Shown piece by piece: positions 8,061-15,321 of a stretch of DNA of 15,321 bases. Each line of letters opens with the position of its first letter. Position 1 is the first letter of the stretch. The position numbers were made by a program, and so were the translations under genes. The notes beneath the pieces were generated by a model. The model searched no databases, was not told where the DNA came from, and saw only the letters and a program-made list of their open reading frames with translations. This DNA comes from Cellvibrio sp. (lineage in GTDB: Bacteria; Pseudomonadota; Gammaproteobacteria; Pseudomonadales; Cellvibrionaceae): positions 1 through 15,321 of the forward strand of contig DQHS01000130.1 of NCBI GenBank assembly GCA_003524365.1. The letters run 5' to 3'.

Positions 8061-8077
8061 GATTAGTCATACTAATC
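8061..8077. promoter_or_regulatory. Operator-like palindrome upstream of CE2
   Basis: GATTAGT CAT ACTAATC is a perfect 7-bp inverted repeat with a 3-base spacer, starting 50 bases upstream of the CE2 start codon. TTGTGG just upstream on the minus strand could be a -35, with the palindrome filling the spacer, but no good -10 follows. The size suits a dimeric repressor, for example of the GntR, LacI or MarR type. No regulator gene is present and I saw no second copy in the GH67/GH10 upstream region. Confidence 0.4.
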
Positions 8078-8254
8078 GGCCACAATGATAAATGCTATCG
8101 CCAGACTACAAAGAAACGTAAATCGCTTAAACCAATCAAAGTACTCAATTGCTCACAACTAATCCAATAGGACAAGACTGTTCTTGCAGCGACTTAAGTG
8201 CGACTATTCCGACGACCAACTAATCTATTTCACTACAAGAAGTGCAGCAACGAC

Positions 8255-8851
8255 ATGAACATCGAAAACAGTCAGGAATATTTTTCCAAAACCTTCGACA
8301 ACCTTGGGTCCACAGACGAATCGTTTACTGAAACCATTTTTGAAAACTGCACATTTCAGCAATGCAATTTTTCTGGCACCCGATTTTATAAATGCAAATT
8401 TGTAGACTGCGTGTTTACTGCATCCAATCTCAGCAATATCAACCTGGACTGCAGCAAGTTTTTTGATGTCAGTTTTAACGAGAGCAAACTGGTTGGCGTA
8501 GACTGGACCAAAGCAGATTGGCCACGCTTTAATTTTACTGCACCAATTAGTTTCTCCGGGTGCATTCTCAATGACTCATCGTTTTTCGGGCTTGGTTTAA
8601 GCGAATTGAAGTTGGAACACTGCAAGGCACATGACGTAGACTTTAGAAATGGCAACTTCACCAAAGCAAAATTTTCATACACTGACCTTACCAACAGCCT
8701 GTTTATGAAAACTGATTTACGTGAAGCAGATTTTAGTGAAGCGGAAAACTATGATATAGATATTTTCGATAATAACATTAAAAAAGCCATATTTAGCCGT
8801 CACGAAGCAGTGAGATTATTGAATAGTTTGGATATTGAGTTGGTGGATTGA
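8255..8851 (+). CDS. Pentapeptide-repeat protein, Qnr/MfpA-like architecture
   Basis: Consecutive A(D/N)LXX-type repeats fill about residues 24-165: FENCTFQQCNFSGTRF, CKFVDCVF, LSNINLDCSKF, then after a less regular stretch (88-115) DVDFRNGNFTKAKF, TDLTNSLF, TDLREADF. This predicts a right-handed quadrilateral beta-helix. The protein ends with a short helix-like cap, HEAVRLLNSLDIELVD (183-198), like the C-terminus of Qnr proteins (about 218 aa), which mimic DNA and protect gyrase from quinolones. The less regular mid-section is where Qnr proteins interrupt their coils. I chose the ATG at 8255 (198 aa). An in-frame GTG at 8198 would add 19 basic residues that do not look like the family. Gyrase protection is inference from architecture; many pentapeptide proteins have other or unknown roles. 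No signal peptide, so cytoplasmic. Confidence 0.8.
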   Translation: MNIENSQEYFSKTFDNLGSTDESFTETIFENCTFQQCNFSGTRFYKCKFVDCVFTASNLSNINLDCSKFFDVSFNESKLVGVDWTKADWPRFNFTAPISFSGCILNDSSFFGLGLSELKLEHCKAHDVDFRNGNFTKAKFSYTDLTNSLFMKTDLREADFSEAENYDIDIFDNNIKKAIFSRHEAVRLLNSLDIELVD

Positions 8852-8903
8852 TTAAAAAAATCGATCACACCAACTGATTGCCAAGTAAGGGCTACCGAAG
8901 TAA

Positions 8904-9242
8904 TTATTCAGCAACACTTTTAACCGGTGCCCGCCAAACATAAAAAAACCAGAAAAATGGCATGGCAAACATATTCCCCGCGACCAAAACAACAGTCCAA
9001 AGAATTCTCTTTTCCTTAGGCACAACTCCCGATTTAAACAGATAAACCACATAAGAAAGAATAAGCGCCACCATCAACGACATGCTGACAATATGCAAAT
9101 AAAACATGTTTTTAAGCTGCTCATTCAATTCAGCTGCCGGTTGGGTCTGATCCAATGATGAAACAAAGCTAATGAAGAAAAGAAAATACGCAATGGGCAG
9201 CAGGGTAAGTATCGCCCACAGGATTTTTACTGATTTAGTCAC
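8904..9242 (-). CDS. Small membrane protein with three predicted helices, function unknown
   Basis: The 112-residue protein has hydrophobic helices at about 6-28, 48-69 and 81-102, joined by a polar Gln/Glu-rich loop (31-45) and a short basic loop with Pro and Lys (70-79). The KRILW...NMFAMPFFWFFYVWR stretch resembles the end of small integral membrane proteins of the PLDc_N type, but that likeness is weak. The start is GTG at 9242, with AGAGG 6 bases upstream. It converges with the pentapeptide-repeat gene, leaving 52 bases between them. Inner-membrane location is the only safe statement. Confidence 0.65.
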   Translation of the reverse strand: MTKSVKILWAILTLLPIAYFLFFISFVSSLDQTQPAAELNEQLKNMFYLHIVSMSLMVALILSYVVYLFKSGVVPKEKRILWTVVLVAGNMFAMPFFWFFYVWRAPVKSVAE

Positions 9243-9463
9243 ACAATACCTCTTGATTTATACTGAAAGAATTATTTACTGAACGGAAAATCTCTCACCC
9301 TCTGAACTTATATCAAATGTATACCCCCAAAGATAATCTATGCCAGGGAATAATTGCCTATGGCTTCCAACTTATTTTAATAGGTGAGCGCACAACTCAG
9401 AATTAGCTTCAAGCCTGACCAATAGTTGCATATTCTTCTCGTTGCACCATTTCCGTCATCCAA

Positions 9464-10840
9464 TTAAACTATAAAGAAACCCAAATCACTCTCATTAAAT
9501 CGCGCTAAATTCGGAAACACATCGGCAAAATTTCCCGCGGGTAAACCGTACCAACTTGCGAGCGTTGCCGCGTATTGATCTATACCGGTAGTGGGGATAA
9601 TTCGACCTTCACCTATATCGTCTTTCCCGCCAACAATTAATTCAGGGAAGCTGCCATACACTGCGCCACCGTTTACTGCGCCGCCCATCATCAGCTGATG
9701 ACTACCCCAACCGTGGTCGGTACCATCACCGTTGCTGGTGAGGGTGCGACCAAAATCAGAAGTGGTAAAAGTAGTGACTTGATCGGCGATGCCGAGCTCT
9801 TCGGTGGCTTTATAAAATGCATCCAGAGCGCTACTTAATTGCGCAAGCAAAATATCGTGCCGGCGCAACTGGTCGCCGTGGGTATCAAAATCGCCCATGC
9901 CGATAAAAAAGGTCTGCCGGGTAACTTGTAAACTGCCGCGCGCCGAGAGCATCTGCGCCACCATTTTTAAATTGGCCGCGAGCGGGTTTCCGGTTGGGAA
10001 AACGGTTTGTAGTGGCGCCTGCGCATCCAGCGCGGTTTTTACATCGCCTGCAAGTTCCCACGCAATAGTCTGGGTGCGGGCATATTCGCGCGCATAAATA
10101 CTGTCTTGCTGCTGCGCCAACAACGCTTGAAATATTTGAATGCGTGTCAACTCACGCTCGTCCGTTGTTTTTTTATTGAAGTTATCCAGCTCTTTAATTC
10201 CCGACGCATCAATCGAATAAGGCGAGACATTGTTGCCACTCTGCCAAATATTGGAACCGCTGAGCGAAATATTCATGGATAATTTTTGGTTGATATTCAT
10301 GGATTGCATGGCATCGGCCGCGCGCCCGGCCCAACCGTTGCGACGGGTAGTAGATTGCAAACTCTGCAAAAAAGTCTGCTGGTCATTGTGCGAAAATAAT
10401 TGCGGTGGCAATAGGGATTTATTGCCCTGATAATTCGCTTTACTCACCGGCTCAATCAACGCCCCCACATTGGTTAAAAGCGCCAATTTGCCGTTATTAA
10501 ATAATTGCTGTGCGTGCGGCATTTGTGGATGCAAACCCAGCTCAATGCCGGAGCCGCTCACACGCGTAAGTGGCAACAAAGTGTTTTGATCGATCGCCAG
10601 GGTTTGACGCGAGGCCTTATAAGCAGCGTAATGTGCATCTTCACGCGGGATCAGCATATTAAATGCATCGTTGCCACCGAATAAAAAAATACACACCAAT
10701 GCTTTATAAGATTCTTCTGGTTGGGCCAGTGCATTAGCGAGCTGTAATCCGGAGGTAGTGGCATAGGCAGCACTGGAACCCAATGCCAAATGCGCAGCGC
10801 GCTTTAAAAAATGACGACGGTAAGGATTGGAATTTTTCAT
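9464..10840 (-). CDS. DUF1501 family protein, Tat-exported, alkaline-phosphatase-like fold predicted
   Basis: YRRHFLKRA at residues 7-15 is a classic twin-arginine motif, followed by an Ala-rich core and a likely cleavage after ALA (37-39). DUF1501 marks are CIFLFGGNDAFNMLIP (50-65), GMGDFDTHGDQ (314-324), TTSDFGRT (359-366) and GTDHGWG (373-379). The Asp/His positions suggest metal binding as in the alkaline phosphatase/sulfatase superfamily, to which this family has been linked. No substrate is established. Export by Tat implies folding, and perhaps metal loading, in the cytoplasm before transport to the periplasm or beyond. The start lies 4 bases after the stop of the DUF1800 gene, so they form one operon; this pairing is common across bacteria. 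The 458 residues are a usual length. Confidence 0.92.
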   Translation of the reverse strand: MKNSNPYRRHFLKRAAHLALGSSAAYATTSGLQLANALAQPEESYKALVCIFLFGGNDAFNMLIPREDAHYAAYKASRQTLAIDQNTLLPLTRVSGSGIELGLHPQMPHAQQLFNNGKLALLTNVGALIEPVSKANYQGNKSLLPPQLFSHNDQQTFLQSLQSTTRRNGWAGRAADAMQSMNINQKLSMNISLSGSNIWQSGNNVSPYSIDASGIKELDNFNKKTTDERELTRIQIFQALLAQQQDSIYAREYARTQTIAWELAGDVKTALDAQAPLQTVFPTGNPLAANLKMVAQMLSARGSLQVTRQTFFIGMGDFDTHGDQLRRHDILLAQLSSALDAFYKATEELGIADQVTTFTTSDFGRTLTSNGDGTDHGWGSHQLMMGGAVNGGAVYGSFPELIVGGKDDIGEGRIIPTTGIDQYAATLASWYGLPAGNFADVFPNLARFNESDLGFFIV

Positions 10841-10844
10841 AGGA

Positions 10845-12803
10845 TTATCTCTGCACCGCGTATTCAGGGGATGCCATTACTAAAAACAGCGCCTCATAAA
10901 CCAGCATATCCCGCTGCCACATTTGCCCGCTTGCATCCCACGTTGGATCAATTTTATGGTTAATTAAATGATTGAGAATCAGATCATACATTGGCTGGCT
11001 CATCTGCCCTGCCATTATCAATACATTTAAATGATCCAATAAATCAGCGGGATTAGCAGCCAACTCACGCTCACGATCCAGATGCAGACGCGGCCAGAAT
11101 ATATCCCAACTTGCATCAATCACCGGTTCTAACCAATCGTGGGGGGTATCGCGCCAGAAAATTGCGCTGCTCAAGCCCGAGGCTTTTGCCATGATCATAC
11201 TTTCGGTCAGTATCTGGAATTCAGGTGAATTCATATTGGCATCTTTTAATTCGCCTGGATGCTGATAATCAGGGCGATAAAAATTAAATACCGAAAATGA
11301 TCCGAAAGGACGCTGCCCCAAGGTACGGCTTGATCCCAAAAAGCGGATACGCGGCGGCGTGACAGTACCATTCTCCAATTTAGTAGGCGTTCCAGTGCCC
11401 TTAAATGCGCGCCACAAATGCGCGGTTTTTAAAATTGGCTCACGCAATTTTCCAAATGTCTGCGGGGAATTTTTATAGCCATTCTGCGCCTCATCATCCA
11501 GCAGAATAGTTTTGATCACCGCTTTCATATCGCCCTTAACGCCTGTGCCATTATTATTAAATACATTGGCAACACGGCTAACATAAGCAGGTGATGGATT
11601 ACTGGTGACCAACCGCTGGATTAATTGTTTGCTGATAAAAGGGGCAAGATTTTCATGTGCAAATAAAATATCCAGCGCTGCATCTATATCCTGTTCGGGG
11701 GTTTTGTTGGCCGCGATAGTTTTATCGCCGAACAACACTTTCGCTCCGGAATCATGATAGTTCGCAAAGGATTTCATCGGCAGAATTTCGCTGGCACCGC
11801 TTTCTGTCCACTCCCACCAATTGTTAATCGTCGCCATATTCCAACCAGTAAACACTCGCGCCAGCTCTTTTACAGTGGTTTGATCATAGGTGGGGATGGG
11901 ATTATTTTGTGCATCCAACTTGACCGTGCCATCCAGATTTAATTGCACCAGACCAATTGAAAACAATTGCATAATTTCGCGCGCATAATTTTCATCGGGG
12001 CGAATATTACGATTGGCATCAGCTTTCTCATTGCGCACCATGCTCAGGTATTCGCCCATCATGGGGTTGAGCGTGACGGCTTTTAATAAATCGCGGTAAT
12101 TTCCAAACGCGTGCCGCGCAAGAATATCCTGATAATTGGCGATGCCCCGCGTATCGTTATAAAGCACATCGGACACATTAGAAATCACCAGAATCTGGCT
12201 GAGCGAATAAGCGATGCGCTGGCGCAACTGATCATCACTCCATAGCGCCACCTCCCACCAGATATCGCTGCGCTGCAAATCGCGCTGGTAGCCCTCATCA
12301 GAGTCGTCTTGCGCCGGCTCCACCACCAATCCTATTTGTTCAAAACGTTTATCTAACAAAGCCAAATGCAATGTCTGCGGCAGAGCAAACTGCTCCTCAA
12401 TCCAAGCGTTTTTACCCAGACTGCGTACACGCTCAATTTCTTTCGCGGTCGGCCCAAAGGTCGCCTGCATTAAAAACCGCGCCGCCTCTGTTGCACTGGC
12501 GTAGTTGGGGCTACCTTTTATTGGCAAGGCTGGATCTGCAGATAAATCAGGTGCAGGAACTTTTGCACTAAATGGCGTGGAGCTGGATGTCGGCGTGGAG
12601 CTGGATTGCGCAACCTTGGAGCTTGCCACACTGGAAACACCAACACTGGACGCAGCCACACTGGCAGGAGTACTGGTGACGACGGGATTTGTCGAGCCTC
12701 CACCTCCACTACCTCCACAGGCAACCAAAAAGACGGCTGCACCGCACCAGGAAAATCGAAAGAGATAAGACTGTAGATAATGGCGCATATTTTTTATCAT
12801 CAT
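10845..12803 (-). CDS. DUF1800 family outer-membrane lipoprotein with Gly/Ser linker
   Basis: The signal ends in the lipobox LVAC with Cys29 followed by Gly, which favours the outer membrane. Then come GGSGGGGS and a low-complexity Ser/Ala/Val/Thr linker at about 37-80, of the kind Cellvibrionaceae use to hold surface proteins away from the membrane. The DUF1800 body starts at EAARFLMQATFGPTAKEIERVR (106-127) and carries ENYAREIMQLFSIGL (271-285), the family's most conserved stretch. The region is rich in helices and Trp. Function is not established. The gene is first in an operon with DUF1501, which probably acts with it at the cell surface. AGGTAG lies 7 bases before the ATG at 12803. It is full length at 652 residues. 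Confidence 0.92.
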   Translation of the reverse strand: MMIKNMRHYLQSYLFRFSWCGAAVFLVACGGSGGGGSTNPVVTSTPASVAASSVGVSSVASSKVAQSSSTPTSSSTPFSAKVPAPDLSADPALPIKGSPNYASATEAARFLMQATFGPTAKEIERVRSLGKNAWIEEQFALPQTLHLALLDKRFEQIGLVVEPAQDDSDEGYQRDLQRSDIWWEVALWSDDQLRQRIAYSLSQILVISNVSDVLYNDTRGIANYQDILARHAFGNYRDLLKAVTLNPMMGEYLSMVRNEKADANRNIRPDENYAREIMQLFSIGLVQLNLDGTVKLDAQNNPIPTYDQTTVKELARVFTGWNMATINNWWEWTESGASEILPMKSFANYHDSGAKVLFGDKTIAANKTPEQDIDAALDILFAHENLAPFISKQLIQRLVTSNPSPAYVSRVANVFNNNGTGVKGDMKAVIKTILLDDEAQNGYKNSPQTFGKLREPILKTAHLWRAFKGTGTPTKLENGTVTPPRIRFLGSSRTLGQRPFGSFSVFNFYRPDYQHPGELKDANMNSPEFQILTESMIMAKASGLSSAIFWRDTPHDWLEPVIDASWDIFWPRLHLDRERELAANPADLLDHLNVLIMAGQMSQPMYDLILNHLINHKIDPTWDASGQMWQRDMLVYEALFLVMASPEYAVQR

Positions 12804-12877
12804 GTTAATGCTACCTGCCGCTTGAATTTTTGCTGTTATAACTTAAAAACGTCGAGTTAAATGGTCAAAAATGGAAT

Positions 12878-13591
12878 TTACTTTTTATTAAACGCCAGCA
12901 GTGCATCGGGCTTATCGGTAAACACGGCATCCACTCCCAGTGATTGCACATAGGCCCAATCATCTTCATGATTCACGGTGTACACCCAATTTTTCAGGCC
13001 GCGCTTTTGTGCGTCCTGGATTAATTCAGGGGTGAGAAAACTCAAGTGCGTATTAAATGAATACGCGTTAAGCGGTTCGCAACATACGGCATAATCCAGT
13101 GGGATGCCTTCAATTAATACGCCACGTTTTACTTGCGGCAATTGCTGCATAGACTGATACAGTTGCTGGTGATCAAAACTGGAAACGACGTATTGCTCGT
13201 AACTACCTTGATACGAATTCACGTATTCCTCTAACACTCGCTTAAGTGTCGGCACTGAATTGGCGCCTTTGATTTCAATATTAAGCAGGGCTTTATCGCC
13301 CACCAATTCCAGCACCTGTTGTAAAGTCGGGATAGGCTCACCGTTTTCCAGCTTCTGCTGGCGCAAATAAGGCAAAGTCTGTTCAGTAATTATTCCCTCT
13401 CCTGATACCACCCGCCCCAAGCGACGGTCGTGGGTGACGAGCAACTCACCCTCAATGTGGAATATATCGATTTCAACCGCATAGACACCGAGCTCCAGCG
13501 CACGAGCAATAGCAGCCAAGCTATTTTCAGGCAGTGTGGTTTGGGCGAACTGGGGTCCACCGCGATGGGCAATACATAACAAAGGTTTCAT
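12878..13591 (-). CDS. Glycerophosphodiester phosphodiesterase, cytoplasmic (UgpQ-like)
   Basis: Hydrolyses glycerophosphodiesters to glycerol-3-phosphate and an alcohol. HRGG (9-12), PENS (21-24), the metal-ligand pair E40/D42 in VEIDIF, THD (53-55, with H54 as second catalytic His) and NIEIKG (104-109) give the complete GDPD active site. The end (LGVDAVFTDKPD) is typical of the family. At 237 residues without a signal peptide it matches the cytoplasmic UgpQ type rather than periplasmic GlpQ. It stands alone on its strand, 74 bases upstream of the DUF1800 gene, and diverges from the MscS gene. Confidence 0.94.
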   Translation of the reverse strand: MKPLLCIAHRGGPQFAQTTLPENSLAAIARALELGVYAVEIDIFHIEGELLVTHDRRLGRVVSGEGIITEQTLPYLRQQKLENGEPIPTLQQVLELVGDKALLNIEIKGANSVPTLKRVLEEYVNSYQGSYEQYVVSSFDHQQLYQSMQQLPQVKRGVLIEGIPLDYAVCCEPLNAYSFNTHLSFLTPELIQDAQKRGLKNWVYTVNHEDDWAYVQSLGVDAVFTDKPDALLAFNKK

Positions 13592-13618
13592 AAAGCACTC
13601 GTTCAGTCATTCAGCCGG

Positions 13619-13624
13619 TATAAT
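13619..13624 (+). promoter_or_regulatory. Candidate -10 element for the MscS-type gene
   Basis: A perfect TATAAT lies 81 bases before the GTG start, in the divergent gap after the GDPD gene. No good -35 hexamer is seen 16-18 bases upstream (CACTCG at 17) and there is no TG extension. It may need an activator or be a chance match. Confidence 0.35.
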
Positions 13625-13704
13625 GCCGCGCAATTATCATTATGAAATGATGTGATCGCTGAAGTATGGCAGTCGCTCCTTGAATCATCAACGCAGGTAC
13701 CACT

Positions 13705-14331
13705 GTGGATAGCTTTCCCCGTCTAGAAGAAATTTTGACTCACTCAGTCTTTTCAAAATTACTCATTGTGTTCGGTTGTTTGGTGGCCTTTTATCTCGCC
13801 ACCAAGTTGTTGGACAAGATTATTCACGATGTCAGTGTACGCCGCGCCTTGGGGGATTTGCGGGTACTCTATATCACCCGGCTAATGAAAATTGGCATGG
13901 TGTTTTGCTGTCTGGTGGTGATGTGTTTGATTTTGGGGTTGGGTTATAGCGAGATATCGGTATTTTTATCGTCCATATTCGCCGTCGTCGGCATCGCCCT
14001 GTTTGCCCAGTGGTCAATCCTGAGCAATGTCACGGCGAGCATGATTATTTTCTTTGGCTTTCCCTACAAGGTAAATGACCGCATCAAGATCCTTGATAAA
14101 GACGACGATATGAGCGGTATCATCGTGGAAATCAGTATGTTTCATGTAATTTTGCAGCGCCCCGACGGTAACCTAATCACCTACCCCAACACCCTGATCT
14201 TGCAGAAAGCGGTGCTGAAGCTCGATTACCCGCTGGTTGAACCTATTGCCGAAAATGCCGAAGACCTGACCGCCTTACCGCTGGAGCAAATGCGGATGGA
14301 AAACGAGCCCAAAATCCAGCAACAGCGCTAA
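13705..14331 (+). CDS. Short MscS-type mechanosensitive channel protein
   Basis: Inner-membrane channel that releases solutes under hypo-osmotic stress. Predicted helices lie at about 14-36, 61-80 and 84-115. The third carries the MscS pore signature AVVGIALFAQWSILSNVTAS (93-112), followed by the beta-domain FFGFPYKVNDRIKI (116-129) and HVILQRPDGNLITYPN (147-162). It ends at 208 residues, whereas E. coli MscS has 286, so the C-terminal alpha/beta vestibule is missing and a short charged tail takes its place. Short members of this kind exist in proteobacteria, so this is probably natural: the stop is clean and no remnant follows. The start is GTG at 13705, with AGG 8 bases upstream. Confidence 0.88.
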   Translation: MDSFPRLEEILTHSVFSKLLIVFGCLVAFYLATKLLDKIIHDVSVRRALGDLRVLYITRLMKIGMVFCCLVVMCLILGLGYSEISVFLSSIFAVVGIALFAQWSILSNVTASMIIFFGFPYKVNDRIKILDKDDDMSGIIVEISMFHVILQRPDGNLITYPNTLILQKAVLKLDYPLVEPIAENAEDLTALPLEQMRMENEPKIQQQR

Positions 14332-14641
14332 CTCTCTTTGTTACAACCATCAACATAATGATTTAACACCAAACATACTGTTATCGATCATTTGCTTGCG
14401 GACATATATCCTACGCATAGTACGCACATGAGAATTTAGGCGCTATCTTTGTTAGCGCAATCATAAATCATTTACCACCGCCAATCCCGCCTATATATTC
14501 GCCAGTGCTGATTTAACAACCCCCATCAAAAGCAGCATTTATACCCTGCAAGATAGCGCTTCCAAACGGCGTCTTCAGGAGCGAATAACACTCGTAATAA
14601 ATATTCTTACACGATAACAACAACGGAGAATTCCAATAATC
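14332..14641. other. 310-base intergenic region with a distant inverted repeat
   Basis: There is no credible gene here. GCGCTATCTT at 14440-14449 recurs inverted as AAGATAGCGC at 14550-14559, 100 bases apart. GCGCT/AGCGC at 14440-14458 can also form a small stem-loop. GGAG at 14625 is the likely ribosome-binding site for the following lipoprotein, although its 13-base spacing to the ATG is long. No clear sigma70 promoter was found. No terminator was recognised after the MscS gene. Confidence 0.4.
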
Positions 14642-15321
14642 ATGCAATCCCTGATCAAGACCTGTGCCTTACCCATTGTGCTCCTCAGCTTGACCGCCTG
14701 CGGCGGAGGCGGAGGCGGAGGCGGCGGCGGCAGCAAACCCGCACCATCGCCCGTACCTAGCTCAGCAGCAGCCAGCTCAGAAGCACCGAGCTCTACTCCT
14801 GCCAGCTCAGTAGCAGCGAGCTCAATCGCCCCAGTTAGCTCATCGGCCTTAGCTAGTAGCACCGCATCCAGCACTGCAGTATTGACTGAAAGCACAAACA
14901 CACCCGTCACTTACACCAACTATTCGGTGGCGACTATTAATAACTGTGGCCAAGGCATAGCAGCTGGAGACAAAACTTTCGCAATTTTTGCTGACTACGA
15001 TGGTGGCGCGCAAAACCAAAGTCTTGCTACCCTGAATTTTAGCGGCTGGAACCACACCACTAACGGCAGCACAAGCGAGTGGGCAAATCTGAAAAAGGCC
15101 GGGACTACTTACAACTTCAGCACCACTGCTAACGCGGCCGATAGCTGTAACGGCACAGATAGCATCAACATCGTATTGGTGAAAAAAATCGCTGATTGGG
15201 ATCGTCAACATTCAAACGGTTTTGAGCGCAACATCCTTGCCCACGGTTACAAATTTGGTGATATTGAAAATCTGGTAGTGGATATCAAAGTCAACAGCGC
15301 CAATACCAGCATCCCCAGCGT
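14642..15321 (+). CDS. Surface lipoprotein with poly-Gly and Ser/Ala linker, unknown C-terminal domain (partial, 3' end outside window)
   Basis: The open frame gives 226 residues up to the window edge. The signal ends in the lipobox LTAC (Cys20), followed at once by ten Gly, then a Ser/Ala/Pro linker to about residue 80 built from imperfect repeats of SSxAAS/SSxAPS. From about 88 a non-repetitive domain begins: VTYTNYSVATINNCGQG, TFAIFADYDGG, NFSGWNHTT, INIVLVKKIADWDRQ, ILAHGYKFGDIENLVVDIKVN. It looks beta-rich with aromatic residues, as in carbohydrate-binding or lyase-like folds, and C102 and C169 could form a disulfide. I do not recognise the family. The architecture matches that of carbohydrate-active surface proteins in Cellvibrio and Saccharophagus, and that of the DUF1800 lipoprotein here. 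Gly10 and the linker are coded by short DNA repeats that could vary in length. Confidence 0.75.
   Translation, partial: MQSLIKTCALPIVLLSLTACGGGGGGGGGGSKPAPSPVPSSAAASSEAPSSTPASSVAASSIAPVSSSALASSTASSTAVLTESTNTPVTYTNYSVATINNCGQGIAAGDKTFAIFADYDGGAQNQSLATLNFSGWNHTTNGSTSEWANLKKAGTTYNFSTTANAADSCNGTDSINIVLVKKIADWDRQHSNGFERNILAHGYKFGDIENLVVDIKVNSANTSIPS

Noticed and set aside
8198..8254. GTG start 19 codons upstream of the pentapeptide-repeat gene
   Set aside because: The added residues are basic, do not fit the family and have no better ribosome-binding site than the ATG at 8255.
12505..12768. Plus-strand frame opposite the DUF1800 linker
   Set aside because: It is low-complexity sequence mirroring the Ser/Gly linker of the real gene, with no independent support.
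14700..14870. Possible CRISPR-like or minisatellite array in the GCCAGCTCAG-type repeats
   Set aside because: The repeats are imperfect, lack unique spacers and are explained as codons of a Ser/Ala linker in an open frame.
14575..15211. Minus-strand frames with a Pro run opposite the last lipoprotein
   Set aside because: The Pro run is the complement of the Gly10 codons. The plus-strand frame has a ribosome-binding site, a lipobox and a linker typical of the organism.

Overview
The window looks like a chromosomal segment of a polysaccharide-degrading gammaproteobacterium of the Cellvibrionaceae, most likely Cellvibrio. The grounds are a GH67 alpha-glucuronidase whose three catalytic residues keep a constant 22-residue offset from those I recall for Cellvibrio GlcA67A, a compact GH10 xylanase, a CE2 acetyl esterase, and lipoproteins whose acylated Cys is followed by a poly-Gly run and a Ser-rich linker. 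This is recognition from the sequence, not a database match. Most of the window is moderate in G+C. The first ~660 bases are clearly richer in G+C and use codons like those of a high-GC alphaproteobacterium.

Layout. (a) 1-1090: minus-strand gene for a COG0523/CobW-family GTPase, cut off by the window edge. Its first ~65 codons match the rest of the window and the remaining ~225 are high-GC, joined in frame at the conserved CxCC motif. A near-perfect Zur-type palindrome lies 126 bases upstream of its start. (b) 1092-1430: a 64-residue lipoprotein and a stem-loop repeat. (c) 1434-8080: a xylan-utilisation block with GH67 (minus), a divergent pair of orphan periplasmic binding protein and Tat-type GH10 xylanase (plus), an LpxL/HtrB-like acyltransferase (plus), and a convergent CE2 acetyl esterase (minus). 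Together these activities cut glucuronoxylan, remove (methyl)glucuronic acid from xylo-oligosaccharides and deacetylate them. (d) 8255-9242: a Qnr-like pentapeptide-repeat protein and a small three-helix membrane protein. (e) 9464-12803: a minus-strand DUF1800 lipoprotein and DUF1501 Tat protein, 4 bases apart. (f) 12878-14331: a cytoplasmic glycerophosphodiester phosphodiesterase and, divergently, a short MscS-type channel. (g) 14642-end: the 5' part of a surface lipoprotein of unknown function.

No tRNA, rRNA, CRISPR array, transposase, integrase or phage gene was seen. The points most worth following up are the chimeric CobW-family gene (natural recombination or misassembly), the putative Zur site, the binding protein placed next to the xylanase without transporter genes, the CE2 esterase lacking the usual acidic residue near its catalytic His, and the DUF1800/DUF1501 pair.
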